From: Pseudomonadota bacterium
Lineage (GTDB): Bacteria; Pseudomonadota; Gammaproteobacteria; Burkholderiales; Eutrophovitaceae
Direction of reading: 5' to 3'
Length of the DNA: 21,048 bases
NCBI GenBank assembly: GCA_002704665.1
Contig: PAHB01000088.1
Coordinates: forward strand, 1-21,048
Position 1 is the first letter of the stretch, and the number at the start of each line of letters is the position of its first letter. The notes under the pieces are model-generated. The model was not told the DNA's origin. It ran no database searches and was given only the letters and a program-made list of their open reading frames with translations. This document shows, one piece after another, positions 1 through 7,610 of this stretch. The position numbers and the translations under genes were made by a program.

Positions 1-120
1 CCAGTTAAAATAATATTAAAATTAGGTATTCTAAATTAAAGTAATTCGGACATGGGCGCTACAAGTAAAAACATCTTTGAAACTTTGAGGAATTAGCACC
101 CGCTGGTCGGCCATCAAACC

Positions 121-2004
121 ATGAAGAGCAAAAAAATAGAAATGAAACCCAGCTCCCTGACCATGACGATTGCTGCAATTGGCGTCGTTTTTGGTGATAT
201 TGGCACAAGCCCTCTTTATACCATGAGGGAAGCCTTCTCTGAACGCTATGGGATAACACCGAATCCAGATAATGTGCTAGGGGTACTCTCGCTAATAGTC
301 TGGGGATTATTGGTAATAGTTACTTTAAAATATGTAGTCTTCATGCTGACTGCAAATAACAGGGGTGAAGGGGGTATGATGGCGTTACTGGCATTGGTCC
401 TTAGAGCTACAAAGCGCGGCAGCAAAAAAAGATGGCTGCTCATGGTATTAGGGCTGTTTGGGGCTGCGCTTTTTTACGGTGACGGGGTAATTACTCCGGC
501 CATATCGGTCCTATCTGCGGTAGAGGGGTTGCAAGTAGCTGCGCCTCGACTGGAACCCTTTGTAATACCTTTGACACTAATTGTGGTTATAGGGCTATTC
601 GCTATTCAACGAAAAGGCACTGCAAAAGTAGGCGCTCTTTTTGGACCTATAACTGTCTTATGGTTTGGCGTACTAGGAGCATTGGGTATTCTTAACCTTT
701 GTGAATACCCTCAAGTATTAAAGGCTATGGATCCCACATATGCGATGCACTTTTTTATCAACAATAAATATTTAGGTTTTATCGCCCTGGGTGCTGTAGT
801 TTTGGCCATAACCGGAACGGAGGGAATCTATACTGACATGGGGCACTTCGGTACCAAACCCATTCGAATTGCTTGGAGTTGTTGGGTTCTCCCTGCTCTT
901 CTTCTTAATTACTTTGGTCAAGGCGCCCTGATCCTATCTAACCACGAAGCGGTGTATCATCCGTTTTATAGCATGGTACCCCAGTGGGCTTTGTACCCAG
1001 TTATTGCTCTTGCCACGCTGTCAACCGTAATAGCATCCCAAGCTGTGATTTCCGGGACATTCTCTTTGACTCGGCAGGCCATTCAGCTAGGCTATTGTCC
1101 CAGATTAAATATACTGCACACTTCAGAAAGTGAAATAGGACAAATATATATGCCTTGGGTTAATTGGGCTTTGCTCGCAGGAGTCATTGGCTTGATATTA
1201 GGCTTTGGAAGCTCTAGTAATCTCGCGGGCGCATACGGTGTTGCAATAACGGGTATGATGACTATAGATACCATATTGGTCTTTATTGTGGTTACAACCT
1301 TGTGGAAATGGTCCAGGTGGGTGGCCATCCCGTTAGTTTTCATTTTTCTCTTTATCGACCTCTCACTATTTAGCGCAAATAGTGTGAAACTTTTAGACGG
1401 GGGTTGGTTTCCTGTAGCAATAGCCTTGCTCTTGTTCACATGTTTTACAACTTGGCGGCGGGGCAGCTCAATACTTAATCGGCGTCTCGCTCCGGGAGCA
1501 ATTGGGCTCACGCCTTTTTTGGAAAGTATCACGGCACACCCTCCTAAGAGAGTTCCGGGTACCGCAGTTTTCCTAACAGGTTCAGAGCAAGGAATCCCGC
1601 ATGCACTCCTGCACAACCTAAACCACAATAAAATTATCCATGAGAACGTTATTTTATTAACAGTTAAAAATGAGGACGTTCCACACACCAAGGAGGATGA
1701 CCGAATTAAAGTAAAAGTTCTTAGATCCGCTTTCTACAGCGTTTCCATTTCTTACGGATTCAAAGATAATCCAAACATACCTGAGGCACTTCGAGCGATC
1801 AAAAAAATACCAATTTCCTTAGAATTGATGACAACCTCATTCTTTCTATCAAGGCAGACGTTAATACCTAAGTTGGGTGAGGGCATGGTACTGTGGCGAG
1901 AACAACTCTTTGCCCTCCTGTATAGAAACGCTGGAAGTGCCACTGTATTTTTTAAAATCCCAGCAAACAGAGTTATAGAATTAGGGACTAGAATTGAGTT
2001 CTAA
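121..2004 (+). CDS. kup: Kup low-affinity potassium uptake transporter
   Basis: K+/H+ symporter of the inner membrane (KUP/HAK/KT family), importing potassium. The 627-residue length is normal for the family. The diagnostic N-terminal segment GVVFGDIGTSPLY lies at residues 21-33, followed by NNRGEGGMMALLAL near residue 80 and FYGDGVITPAISVLSAVEG in the next helix pair. About twelve hydrophobic segments fill the first 450 residues; the last 170 or so form the hydrophilic C-terminal cytoplasmic domain. The ATG at 121 is chosen because the conserved block begins about 15 residues later, as in relatives; no good Shine-Dalgarno sequence precedes it (the nearest purine run, GAGG, is about 25 nt away). 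It appears to be a single-gene unit. The first 120 bases contain no gene that I can see, only AT-rich DNA that presumably holds its promoter. Confidence 0.96.
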   Translation: MKSKKIEMKPSSLTMTIAAIGVVFGDIGTSPLYTMREAFSERYGITPNPDNVLGVLSLIVWGLLVIVTLKYVVFMLTANNRGEGGMMALLALVLRATKRGSKKRWLLMVLGLFGAALFYGDGVITPAISVLSAVEGLQVAAPRLEPFVIPLTLIVVIGLFAIQRKGTAKVGALFGPITVLWFGVLGALGILNLCEYPQVLKAMDPTYAMHFFINNKYLGFIALGAVVLAITGTEGIYTDMGHFGTKPIRIAWSCWVLPALLLNYFGQGALILSNHEAVYHPFYSMVPQWALYPVIALATLSTVIASQAVISGTFSLTRQAIQLGYCPRLNILHTSESEIGQIYMPWVNWALLAGVIGLILGFGSSSNLAGAYGVAITGMMTIDTILVFIVVTTLWKWSRWVAIPLVFIFLFIDLSLFSANSVKLLDGGWFPVAIALLLFTCFTTWRRGSSILNRRLAPGAIGLTPFLESITAHPPKRVPGTAVFLTGSEQGIPHALLHNLNHNKIIHENVILLTVKNEDVPHTKEDDRIKVKVLRSAFYSVSISYGFKDNPNIPEALRAIKKIPISLELMTTSFFLSRQTLIPKLGEGMVLWREQLFALLYRNAGSATVFFKIPANRVIELGTRIEF

Positions 2005-2009
2005 AAAGC

Positions 2010-2039
2010 TTGACTTGCTAAAAAAACTCATAATATAGT
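2010..2039 (+). promoter_or_regulatory. Putative sigma70 promoter downstream of kup
   Basis: TTGACT at 2010-2015 and TATAGT at 2034-2039, separated by 18 nt, each match the sigma70 consensus at five of six positions. It starts 6 nt after the kup stop codon and points at a small open reading frame beginning at 2092. In AT-rich DNA such matches occur by chance, so transcription is an inference. Confidence 0.45.
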
Positions 2040-2091
2040 ATTGTTTTCGACAAAAGCACAACATGTTGTGTCCTGTGGTATATACAAAAAA

Positions 2092-2241
2092 ATGAAAAAT
2101 AACAACTCAATTCATAGCTTTAGCTTGAATAAATTGACCCATAAAACTGTTGATTTTCAAAAAATAGCAGTAAATCTCTGTAAATTTGCCACGGTTGCGG
2201 CGTTTATGATGTTTATTTACCATGGATCACGACTGGTTTAG
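2092..2241 (+). CDS. Possible small membrane-associated protein, 49 aa
   Basis: A 49-residue reading frame starting at ATG 2092. I do not recognise it. The N-terminal half is polar and rich in Asn, Ser and Lys; the C-terminal half contains a run of mostly hydrophobic residues (VNLCKFATVAAFMMFIY, roughly residues 27-43) followed by HGSRLV, so a single membrane helix is possible. For: a promoter-like sequence about 50 nt upstream and a position in an otherwise empty gap. Against: no ribosome binding site before the ATG, short length and low-complexity composition. An in-frame TTG at 2041 would add 17 residues but has no better support. From 2242 to 2354 I see nothing else coding or structured. 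Confidence 0.28.
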   Translation: MKNNNSIHSFSLNKLTHKTVDFQKIAVNLCKFATVAAFMMFIYHGSRLV

Positions 2242-2354
2242 GAAAGATAATTATTAAACACGTTGGCAAAACTCGCACGGGCTAAAGATTAAAAAAACGA
2301 ATCGGTCTTTCTCATCCATTTTCTCAAATAACGGCAATTCCAAAATGTTTTATC

Positions 2355-2441
2355 AAAAAAATCTCCGATTTACAGCCATTGAGAATAGTTTAGTGGTGTT
2401 AATGGTTTCAAAAAAGTGAAGTTTTTTTTAACGGCTGTAAA
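2355..2441 (-). terminator. Hairpin terminator of rpsD, overlapping its stop codon
   Basis: On the minus strand the last rpsD codons (TTTACAGCCGTT, 2441-2430) are nearly perfectly complementary to AATGGCTGTAAA at 2380-2369 (11 of 12 Watson-Crick plus one G-U). After the 3' arm come 7 nt (TCGGAGA) and then seven T residues (2361-2355). The 49-nt loop is large for an intrinsic terminator, but it contains an A-rich/T-rich element (about 2410-2429) that could fold internally. Confidence 0.45.
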
Positions 2442-3045
2442 ATTCAACCACCATGTTAGGGTTCATCTGCACGGGATAAGGAACCTCATCGTACTGAGGA
2501 ATTCTTTTAAATACTCCCTTAAACTTGCCTGTCTCCGACGATAAATATTCTGGTAAATCCCGCTCCATCTTTTCCGTTGCCTCAAGCACTAAAGGCATCT
2601 TCCGACTTCTTTCTCTAATTTCGATCTCGTCTCCGGGCTTACACCTGTAAGATGGAATATTGACGACCTGCCCGTTAACGGTAACATGCTTATGATTAAC
2701 CAATTGTCTCGCTGCGAAAACTGTTGGAACGAAATTTAACCGATAGACCATAGCATCAAGCCTGGACTCTAGTAATTGGATCAAGTTCTCAGAAGTGTTG
2801 CCCTTACGGCGCGAAGCCTCCTTAAACGTCCTCCGAAATTGAGATTCGGAAATGTTGCCGTAGTAACCCTTGAGCTTCTGTTTTTCACGAAGCTGCTCCC
2901 CGAAAACAGAGGGCCTAGATGGCCTATTTCCATGCTGCCCAGGTCCGTAGGGCTTATTTATTGTGGGACACTTTTCACGCCCCCAAAGGTTTTCACCGAG
3001 TTGGCGGCAAATCTTGTATTTTGGCTTTGCCCTTCTGTTAGTCAA
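2428..3045 (-). CDS. rpsD: 30S ribosomal protein S4, alphaproteobacterial type
   Basis: Primary 16S rRNA-binding protein that nucleates 30S assembly, and a translational autoregulator in some bacteria. The 205 residues include the N-terminal S4 domain with YGPGQHG (33-39) and QLREKQKLKGYYG (51-63), then the S4 RNA-binding domain at about 94-155 with ESRLDAMVYR and ARQLVNH, and the C-terminal VVEFYSR. Only two N-terminal cysteines (13 and 26) are present, so the four-cysteine zinc site of some S4 proteins is absent. The start is TTG at 3045: an SD-like GGGAG (3057-3053) lies 7 nt upstream, and the ATG at 3049 is out of frame and stops after three codons. In beta- and gammaproteobacteria rpsD normally lies in the alpha operon between rpsK and rpoA; here it is alone, 143 nt after lgt. 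ENLWGR, GYYGNISE, FVPTVFAARQLVNH and VPYPVQM resemble alphaproteobacterial S4. Identity is certain; the transfer idea is inference. Confidence 0.97.
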   Translation of the reverse strand: MTNRRAKPKYKICRQLGENLWGREKCPTINKPYGPGQHGNRPSRPSVFGEQLREKQKLKGYYGNISESQFRRTFKEASRRKGNTSENLIQLLESRLDAMVYRLNFVPTVFAARQLVNHKHVTVNGQVVNIPSYRCKPGDEIEIRERSRKMPLVLEATEKMERDLPEYLSSETGKFKGVFKRIPQYDEVPYPVQMNPNMVVEFYSR

Positions 3046-3123
3046 TCATTCTCTCCCAAGAAGTTCGATTTGCTATTGAACACCATAATCTAAGCGACTA
3101 TAAAAATGCCTAAAAGAGTCGAG

Positions 3124-3151
3124 ATGATACGCAAATGTGTAAAAAAATCAA
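3124..3151 (-). promoter_or_regulatory. Putative rpsD promoter in the lgt-rpsD gap
   Basis: Minus-strand TTGATT (3151-3146) and TATCAT (3129-3124), 16 nt apart, resemble -35 and -10 elements. They would give a leader of about 70 nt before the TTG start. Within that leader GTTCAAT/ATCGAAC (3081-3063) can form a short hairpin with one mismatch, just 5' of the Shine-Dalgarno sequence. An independent promoter would fit the 143-nt gap, which is much longer than the other gaps in this operon. The match is moderate only. Confidence 0.35.
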
Positions 3152-3188
3152 TCCTTTTTTATCTTAGATTCTCGATTTTTCGAACTCC

Positions 3189-3968
3189 CTATCTTCGGCG
3201 ATATGCCCAAAAAAACATTATTAGTCCTGTAATCATCATCGGAATGCACAGTATTTGGCCCATCGTGAGACCCATCAGCAAGAAACCCAGATATTGGTCC
3301 GGTTCACGAGCATACTCAACTAAAAACCTTAGGATTCCATAAACCATCAAAAATAAGGCTGAAATCACCCCAACAGGCCTACGCACAGAGGATGCCCACC
3401 AAATTATTATAAAAAGCACAACACCTTCGAGAAAAAATTCGTATAACTGAGAGGGATGCCTAGATAAGTTATCAACTAACGGAAAAACCATTCCAACAGG
3501 AAGATCAGTCGCTCTTCCCCAAAGCTCACTGTTGATAAAATTTCCCAAACGACCCGCAGCCAACCCTGTAGGGATCAAGGGCGCTATAAAATCCATTAGG
3601 GTTAACCAATTTTTATGTCGGTTAAAACAAAAAATCGCGACAGCAATCAGAACCCCAATCAATCCACCATGGAAGGACATTCCTCCCTCCCAAACGTAAA
3701 ATATTTGCAGAGGATTATTAATGTAATCTAGCGGTTTATAAAAAAGAACATAGCCTAACCTTCCTCCAACAATTACACCAAGCACGCCGTAAAACAAAAT
3801 ATCATCAAATTCTTTTGTTTCTAAAGTTACCCATGGCTGCTTTTTCATTCGATATCTTCCTAATAAAAAAGCAGCAACAAAGGCAACCAGGTACATCACG
3901 CCGTACCAGTGAATCGCGACAGGACCAAGTTTTAAAAATATTGGATCAAAACCCGGATGAACCAACAT
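3189..3968 (-). CDS. lgt: Phosphatidylglycerol--prolipoprotein diacylglyceryl transferase
   Basis: Inner-membrane enzyme that transfers diacylglycerol from phosphatidylglycerol to the lipobox cysteine of prolipoproteins, the first step of lipoprotein maturation. At 259 residues it has about seven membrane segments. Family landmarks: GMSFHGG (96-102, with the conserved His100), the Lgt signature GRLGNFINSELWGR (139-152), RHPSQLYE (170-177) and EYAREPD (219-225). The ATG at 3968 lies 4 nt after the aroE stop, and a strong Shine-Dalgarno sequence (GGAGGG) is embedded in the last aroE codons, so the two genes are co-transcribed. It is the last envelope gene of the operon before the rpsD gap. The sequence reads like betaproteobacterial Lgt, unlike the neighbouring rpsD. 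Confidence 0.97.
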   Translation of the reverse strand: MLVHPGFDPIFLKLGPVAIHWYGVMYLVAFVAAFLLGRYRMKKQPWVTLETKEFDDILFYGVLGVIVGGRLGYVLFYKPLDYINNPLQIFYVWEGGMSFHGGLIGVLIAVAIFCFNRHKNWLTLMDFIAPLIPTGLAAGRLGNFINSELWGRATDLPVGMVFPLVDNLSRHPSQLYEFFLEGVVLFIIIWWASSVRRPVGVISALFLMVYGILRFLVEYAREPDQYLGFLLMGLTMGQILCIPMMITGLIMFFWAYRRR

Positions 3969-3972
3969 AGAA

Positions 3973-4788
3973 TTAACCCTCCCTCAGGTGCCTAATAACT
4001 TCAAACGCGTTGGGTCTGACACCGCGCCAAATCAAGAAAGACTCAGCCGCTTGTTCGACCAACATGCCAAGACCGTCTGCTGTTTTAGTGGCTCCTTTTT
4101 TTGCCGCCTTCCTTAAAAATTTTTGCGCGCTGGGACCATACATCATGTCATACGCTATCGAGTCTCCACTAAAAATACCGTCTGGAATACGCAATTCTTC
4201 GCCGCCTAAGCTACTAGCTGTAGCATTTATTACCACATCATATTGATCACCATCTATTTCTGTTAAAGCGACCCCCTTGACCACGCACTGATCTCGTTGA
4301 TTTTTTTTTGCTAAAGCCTCTGCTTTTATCTTACTTCTATTTGCTATAGTCAGTGTTTTTGGTCTTGAATGCAATAGAGGTCCCAATACTCCCCGTGAGG
4401 CCCCTCCTGCTCCGAACAAAAGTATTCTTTTTGAGTGAAGGGCTACACCAAGATTATCATTTAAATCTCTAATCAATCCAACCCCGTCGGTATTGTCTGC
4501 AAATATTTGATTGTCGTTGAATTGTATTAAATTCGCTACACCCGCAACTGACGCTCTATTTGAATGAACATCTGCGAGAAAATAAGCTTGCTCTTTAAAA
4601 GGAACCGTAATGTTTAGCCCGAGCCCGCCCTTTTTCCGAAAATTTAAAACCGTTTCGTGAAATTTACCTATCGACGAAAAAATAGCGTCATAAACCAAAT
4701 CGTCACCAGTTTCCATGGCGAACATGCGATGAATCTTGGGAGATAAACTGTGCGAAATTGGGTTTCCAACCACCCCGTAACTATTCAT
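3973..4788 (-). CDS. aroE: Shikimate dehydrogenase (NADP+)
   Basis: Reduces 3-dehydroshikimate to shikimate with NADPH in aromatic amino acid and folate precursor synthesis; cytoplasmic. Counting from the ATG at 4788 (271 residues), SHSLSP (12-17) binds shikimate, NITVPFK carries the catalytic Lys65, DNTDG carries the catalytic Asp101, and GAGGASRG (126-133) is the nucleotide-binding glycine loop. Lys65 and Asp101 fall almost exactly at the E. coli AroE positions. The ATG overlaps the stop codon of the upstream TonB-like gene by one base (TGATG); a GTG one codon earlier (4791) is possible and would make a 4-nt overlap. Translational coupling with the upstream gene is likely. In many betaproteobacteria aroE is followed by mtgA; here lgt follows instead. 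Confidence 0.96.
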   Translation of the reverse strand: MNSYGVVGNPISHSLSPKIHRMFAMETGDDLVYDAIFSSIGKFHETVLNFRKKGGLGLNITVPFKEQAYFLADVHSNRASVAGVANLIQFNDNQIFADNTDGVGLIRDLNDNLGVALHSKRILLFGAGGASRGVLGPLLHSRPKTLTIANRSKIKAEALAKKNQRDQCVVKGVALTEIDGDQYDVVINATASSLGGEELRIPDGIFSGDSIAYDMMYGPSAQKFLRKAAKKGATKTADGLGMLVEQAAESFLIWRGVRPNAFEVIRHLREG

Positions 4789-5669
4789 CACAAATCATCC
4801 GTGACTATTAAATCACTGCGGGTAAAACTCCAATTACGCGTTATCGACAGTATATCTGTCTGCTGCTCCATTTCAATAGGAAAAGGAGCAAAAGGGCTAG
4901 ATAGTTTGACTATTTTTGTAACCGCATTGTCTAGGACAGTTTGTCCTGAGCTACGCTCAAGTTTTACATCGACCAAACTTCCGTCGGAGCGAATCGAGAC
5001 TGTAACCAGGAGGTTCCCTAAAACTGCCTTATTGTCCTGACTCTTGGGAAAGTTTACAGTCCCAATTTCCTCGATCTTTTCCCTCCACTTATCAACATAT
5101 TCTGCATACACAACTTTCTTTGTTTGAGCTCCAACAAAATCTCTTTTCGGCATTTTTTGATACTCATTCCAATCTTTGCTGATCTTCGTTCTGAGTTTTT
5201 TTATAGTAAATTGCTTGTCAATTAACATTGTATTATCTAGCGTTTTTCCAGCTACACTCTTCGGTAGTATTTGGTTAATATCATCCGTATTTGCTAATCC
5301 ATCAACAGTATCTATCAATTTTTTTGCAGCTTTTTCTAGCTGTTCTATTCGGGCCGAGGAAAACTCTAACGATTCTCGAGTTACGGGTTCAAAATGTGGC
5401 AAATTGGATTGCGAATTTAACTCCCTTGTTGTATTCCCGCCACCGTTTAGTGATACCTGTGATAAAAGATAAACTTTTGATGGGGCAACGCTAGACTGGT
5501 TGTTAACTAAAACAACCTCGAGCTTTGGTAACGGGGTCAACTTGTCTTTTTTGGGAATTTTAAAATCAAATGCTAATAAACTGATATGCGCTAGAATTGA
5601 AGCAATCATTGCAACTTTAATCGCATTAAATGACAGTTTGTATTTCGAAAAAAAAGTAAAAAACTTCAT
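4788..5669 (-). CDS. TonB family C-terminal domain protein (energy transducer TonB-like)
   Basis: Probably an inner-membrane-anchored periplasmic protein of the TonB family, expected to transmit proton-motive force to outer-membrane transporters. From the ATG at 5669 (293 residues) there is one membrane segment at about 15-36 with the bulk of the protein after it, a charged middle region including a likely helical stretch around 100-125, and a TonB C-terminal domain at about 192-283, starting YVDKWREKIEEIGTVNFP and including VSIRSDGSLVDVKLERSSG. The linker is not proline-rich, unlike classical TonB, and no exbB or exbD lies nearby. Synteny (tonB-aroE) matches Burkholderiales. Start is uncertain: a TTG at 5693, 2 nt after the yqiA stop with AGGG before it, would add eight residues; the ATG has GGAGA but 15 nt away. 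Its actual partner receptor cannot be told from sequence. Confidence 0.85.
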   Translation of the reverse strand: MKFFTFFSKYKLSFNAIKVAMIASILAHISLLAFDFKIPKKDKLTPLPKLEVVLVNNQSSVAPSKVYLLSQVSLNGGGNTTRELNSQSNLPHFEPVTRESLEFSSARIEQLEKAAKKLIDTVDGLANTDDINQILPKSVAGKTLDNTMLIDKQFTIKKLRTKISKDWNEYQKMPKRDFVGAQTKKVVYAEYVDKWREKIEEIGTVNFPKSQDNKAVLGNLLVTVSIRSDGSLVDVKLERSSGQTVLDNAVTKIVKLSSPFAPFPIEMEQQTDILSITRNWSFTRSDLIVTDDL

Positions 5670-5695
5670 GGCAAGTTTATAAACTCTCCGCAAAA

Positions 5696-6271
5696 CTACC
5701 CTATTTCTAAAAAACTAAAAGCAGGATCTAAAAATTTCTCAATTTCAGTGAACCCGTGGCTCCCCCCCTCAACTATAAGTTGCCGAGAGCCAGCAAAGTG
5801 CGATTTAGCTATTCGCCAATCTAGCAATTCATCCCCCGTAGCGTGGATAAGAAAAAAAAGTTGTGGCCGTTCTAATTTGTTTAGATAAAAGTTTTTTAGC
5901 CCTTTTAAATGTTTCTCAGCGAAATAATATGAATGATGAGTATAAATGTTTTCTTGCGGGCCAAGGTAGTCTTTTAAGTCTTCGTGAGGAGTTATCGCAG
6001 GATTAATAATAACCGCCCTGCATCCATAACGTTCTGCCAACCATGTTGCGTAGAACCCTCCCAAAGAACTGCCGATTAAACACACATCCCCCGGTGGGGC
6101 GTCTTCGATTAATTGCGATAGCAGATCGATCGCCGAGCTCGCTAGTTCCGGCAATTGAGGACAAAAAAAACTGATCGCCGTACTTAAAACATCTATCTTT
6201 TTCTTAATTATGTTGGCTTTTTTTGATAAAGGCGAGCTATTAAATCCATGAACATAAATTACGGTTCTCAT
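5696..6271 (-). CDS. yqiA: YqiA-type alpha/beta-hydrolase esterase
   Basis: Small cytoplasmic serine esterase of the UPF0227/YqiA group; the physiological substrate is not well defined. The 191 residues show an N-terminal oxyanion motif HGFNSSP (8-14), the nucleophile elbow GSSLGG with Ser69, the acid in the GDELLDW segment (147 or 151) and the catalytic His172 in GGSHGF. The ATG at 6271 overlaps the mpl stop as ATGA (4 nt), so translation is coupled to mpl. In related betaproteobacteria yqiA also follows mpl, which supports both calls. No signal peptide is visible. Confidence 0.9.
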   Translation of the reverse strand: MRTVIYVHGFNSSPLSKKANIIKKKIDVLSTAISFFCPQLPELASSAIDLLSQLIEDAPPGDVCLIGSSLGGFYATWLAERYGCRAVIINPAITPHEDLKDYLGPQENIYTHHSYYFAEKHLKGLKNFYLNKLERPQLFFLIHATGDELLDWRIAKSHFAGSRQLIVEGGSHGFTEIEKFLDPAFSFLEIG

Positions 6272-7608
6272 ATAGCATCAATTATTGTATTAGCGATCCC
6301 CCCAAAGTTCCCGTTGCTCATTACGAGAACAGTATCTCCGCTCTTTATTTCACCTGAAATATTCTCCACTAAATTATTCATGTTACCGAAGCAGCTTAAT
6401 TTAGGTCCAAGTTCTTTCAAGGTTTTTTCAACATCCCATTCAGCTCCCTTTGAAAAGCAAAAAACTCTATCCGCATCCTTGAAACTATTTAGAAGCTTGT
6501 TTTTCAATACCCCCATTCTCATAGTGTTTGAACGTGGCTCAAAAACTACAATTATTCGTGACTGCCCCACCGAAATTCTCAATGCCTCCAAGGTACACTT
6601 TATAGCTGTTGGGTGGTGAGCAAAGTCGTGAAAAACCTTTATGCCAGAAAGCTCACCTATTAACTCCATTCTGCGCTTTACACCTTTAAACCCCTCCAAT
6701 GCTTTAATGCTACTATTGACCGGTATGCCAACATGTCTCGCGGCACTAATCGCAGCCAATGCGTTACTATAGTTATGTTTTCCATTTTGTATCAACTTTA
6801 ATTCACCTTGTGGTTGGTCAGCGAAAAATAAACTTATCTTTCCTAAACTAATTTCTTTAGATGTCCATCCATTCTCCTTATTGTTGAGGAATTCGACAGG
6901 CGTCCAACAGCCTCTCCCCAGAACTCGCTTCAGACTCTTACTTTCTTCATTTAGGATAATTAGCCCATCGTCTGAGATAGTTCTAACAAAATGGTGGAAT
7001 TGCGTTTCGATCGCAGCTAAATCTTTGAAAATATCAGCGTGATCGAATTCGAGGTTATTCAAAACTACCGTTTTGGCCTTATAGTGTAAAAACTTTGATC
7101 TTTTATCAAAAAAAGACGTATCGTATTCGTCTGCCTCTACTATAAAAAAAGAGGAGTCCGTTAGCCTTGCGGACAAATCGAAGTTTTGGGGCACTCCACC
7201 GACCAAAAAACTGGGATCAAGCCCTCCAAATTCTAAAATCCATGCTAGCATCGAAGACACGGTAGTTTTGCCATGCGTGCCAGCAACGGCCAGCACCCAT
7301 TTATCATTTAAAATGTTTTCTGAAAGCCATTGCGGGCCAGATAAATATGGCAGTCTTTTACGAAGAATTGCCTCCATTAAAATGTTTCCACGCGATACAA
7401 CGTTACCAACAACAAAAAAATCTGGATTTAATGAGATTTGTTTTTCATCCCACCCCTGTACTAACTTTATCCCCGCAGACTCTAATTGTGTGCTCATAGG
7501 TGGATAAACGTTTTCATCACAGCCTGAGACAGTGTGGCCGGCAGACTTAGCTAACAAAGCTAGCCCCCCCATAAAAGTTCCACAAATTCCTAAAATATGA
7601 ATATGCAC
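6268..7608 (-). CDS. mpl: UDP-N-acetylmuramate:L-alanyl-gamma-D-glutamyl-meso-diaminopimelate ligase
   Basis: Mur-ligase family enzyme of peptidoglycan recycling: it attaches the recovered tripeptide L-Ala-gamma-D-Glu-meso-DAP directly to UDP-MurNAc using ATP. The 446-residue protein opens with MHIHILGICGTFMGG (Rossmann-like N-terminal domain), has the Mur-ligase P-loop GTHGKTT at 110-116, EADEYDT near 160, the NNLEFDHADIF segment, and the C-terminal FEPRSNTMR typical of Mpl rather than MurC. The start is GTG at 7608, 2 nt after the upstream stop; this places the family's characteristic MHIHILG at the very N-terminus and no nearby ATG does better. The next gene, yqiA, overlaps by 4 nt. In the cell it works with the DapF product (meso-DAP), encoded at 17910. 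Confidence 0.95.
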   Translation of the reverse strand: MHIHILGICGTFMGGLALLAKSAGHTVSGCDENVYPPMSTQLESAGIKLVQGWDEKQISLNPDFFVVGNVVSRGNILMEAILRKRLPYLSGPQWLSENILNDKWVLAVAGTHGKTTVSSMLAWILEFGGLDPSFLVGGVPQNFDLSARLTDSSFFIVEADEYDTSFFDKRSKFLHYKAKTVVLNNLEFDHADIFKDLAAIETQFHHFVRTISDDGLIILNEESKSLKRVLGRGCWTPVEFLNNKENGWTSKEISLGKISLFFADQPQGELKLIQNGKHNYSNALAAISAARHVGIPVNSSIKALEGFKGVKRRMELIGELSGIKVFHDFAHHPTAIKCTLEALRISVGQSRIIVVFEPRSNTMRMGVLKNKLLNSFKDADRVFCFSKGAEWDVEKTLKELGPKLSCFGNMNNLVENISGEIKSGDTVLVMSNGNFGGIANTIIDAI

Positions 7609-7610
7609 TC

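Noticed and set aside
1092..1691. A 199-residue open frame antisense to kup
   Set aside because: It is fully inside the well-conserved kup gene on the opposite strand, has no recognisable motifs and no ribosome site; it is a shadow of kup codon use.
2776..3093. A 105-residue plus-strand frame over rpsD
   Set aside because: It is antisense to the conserved S4 coding region and shows no protein family features.
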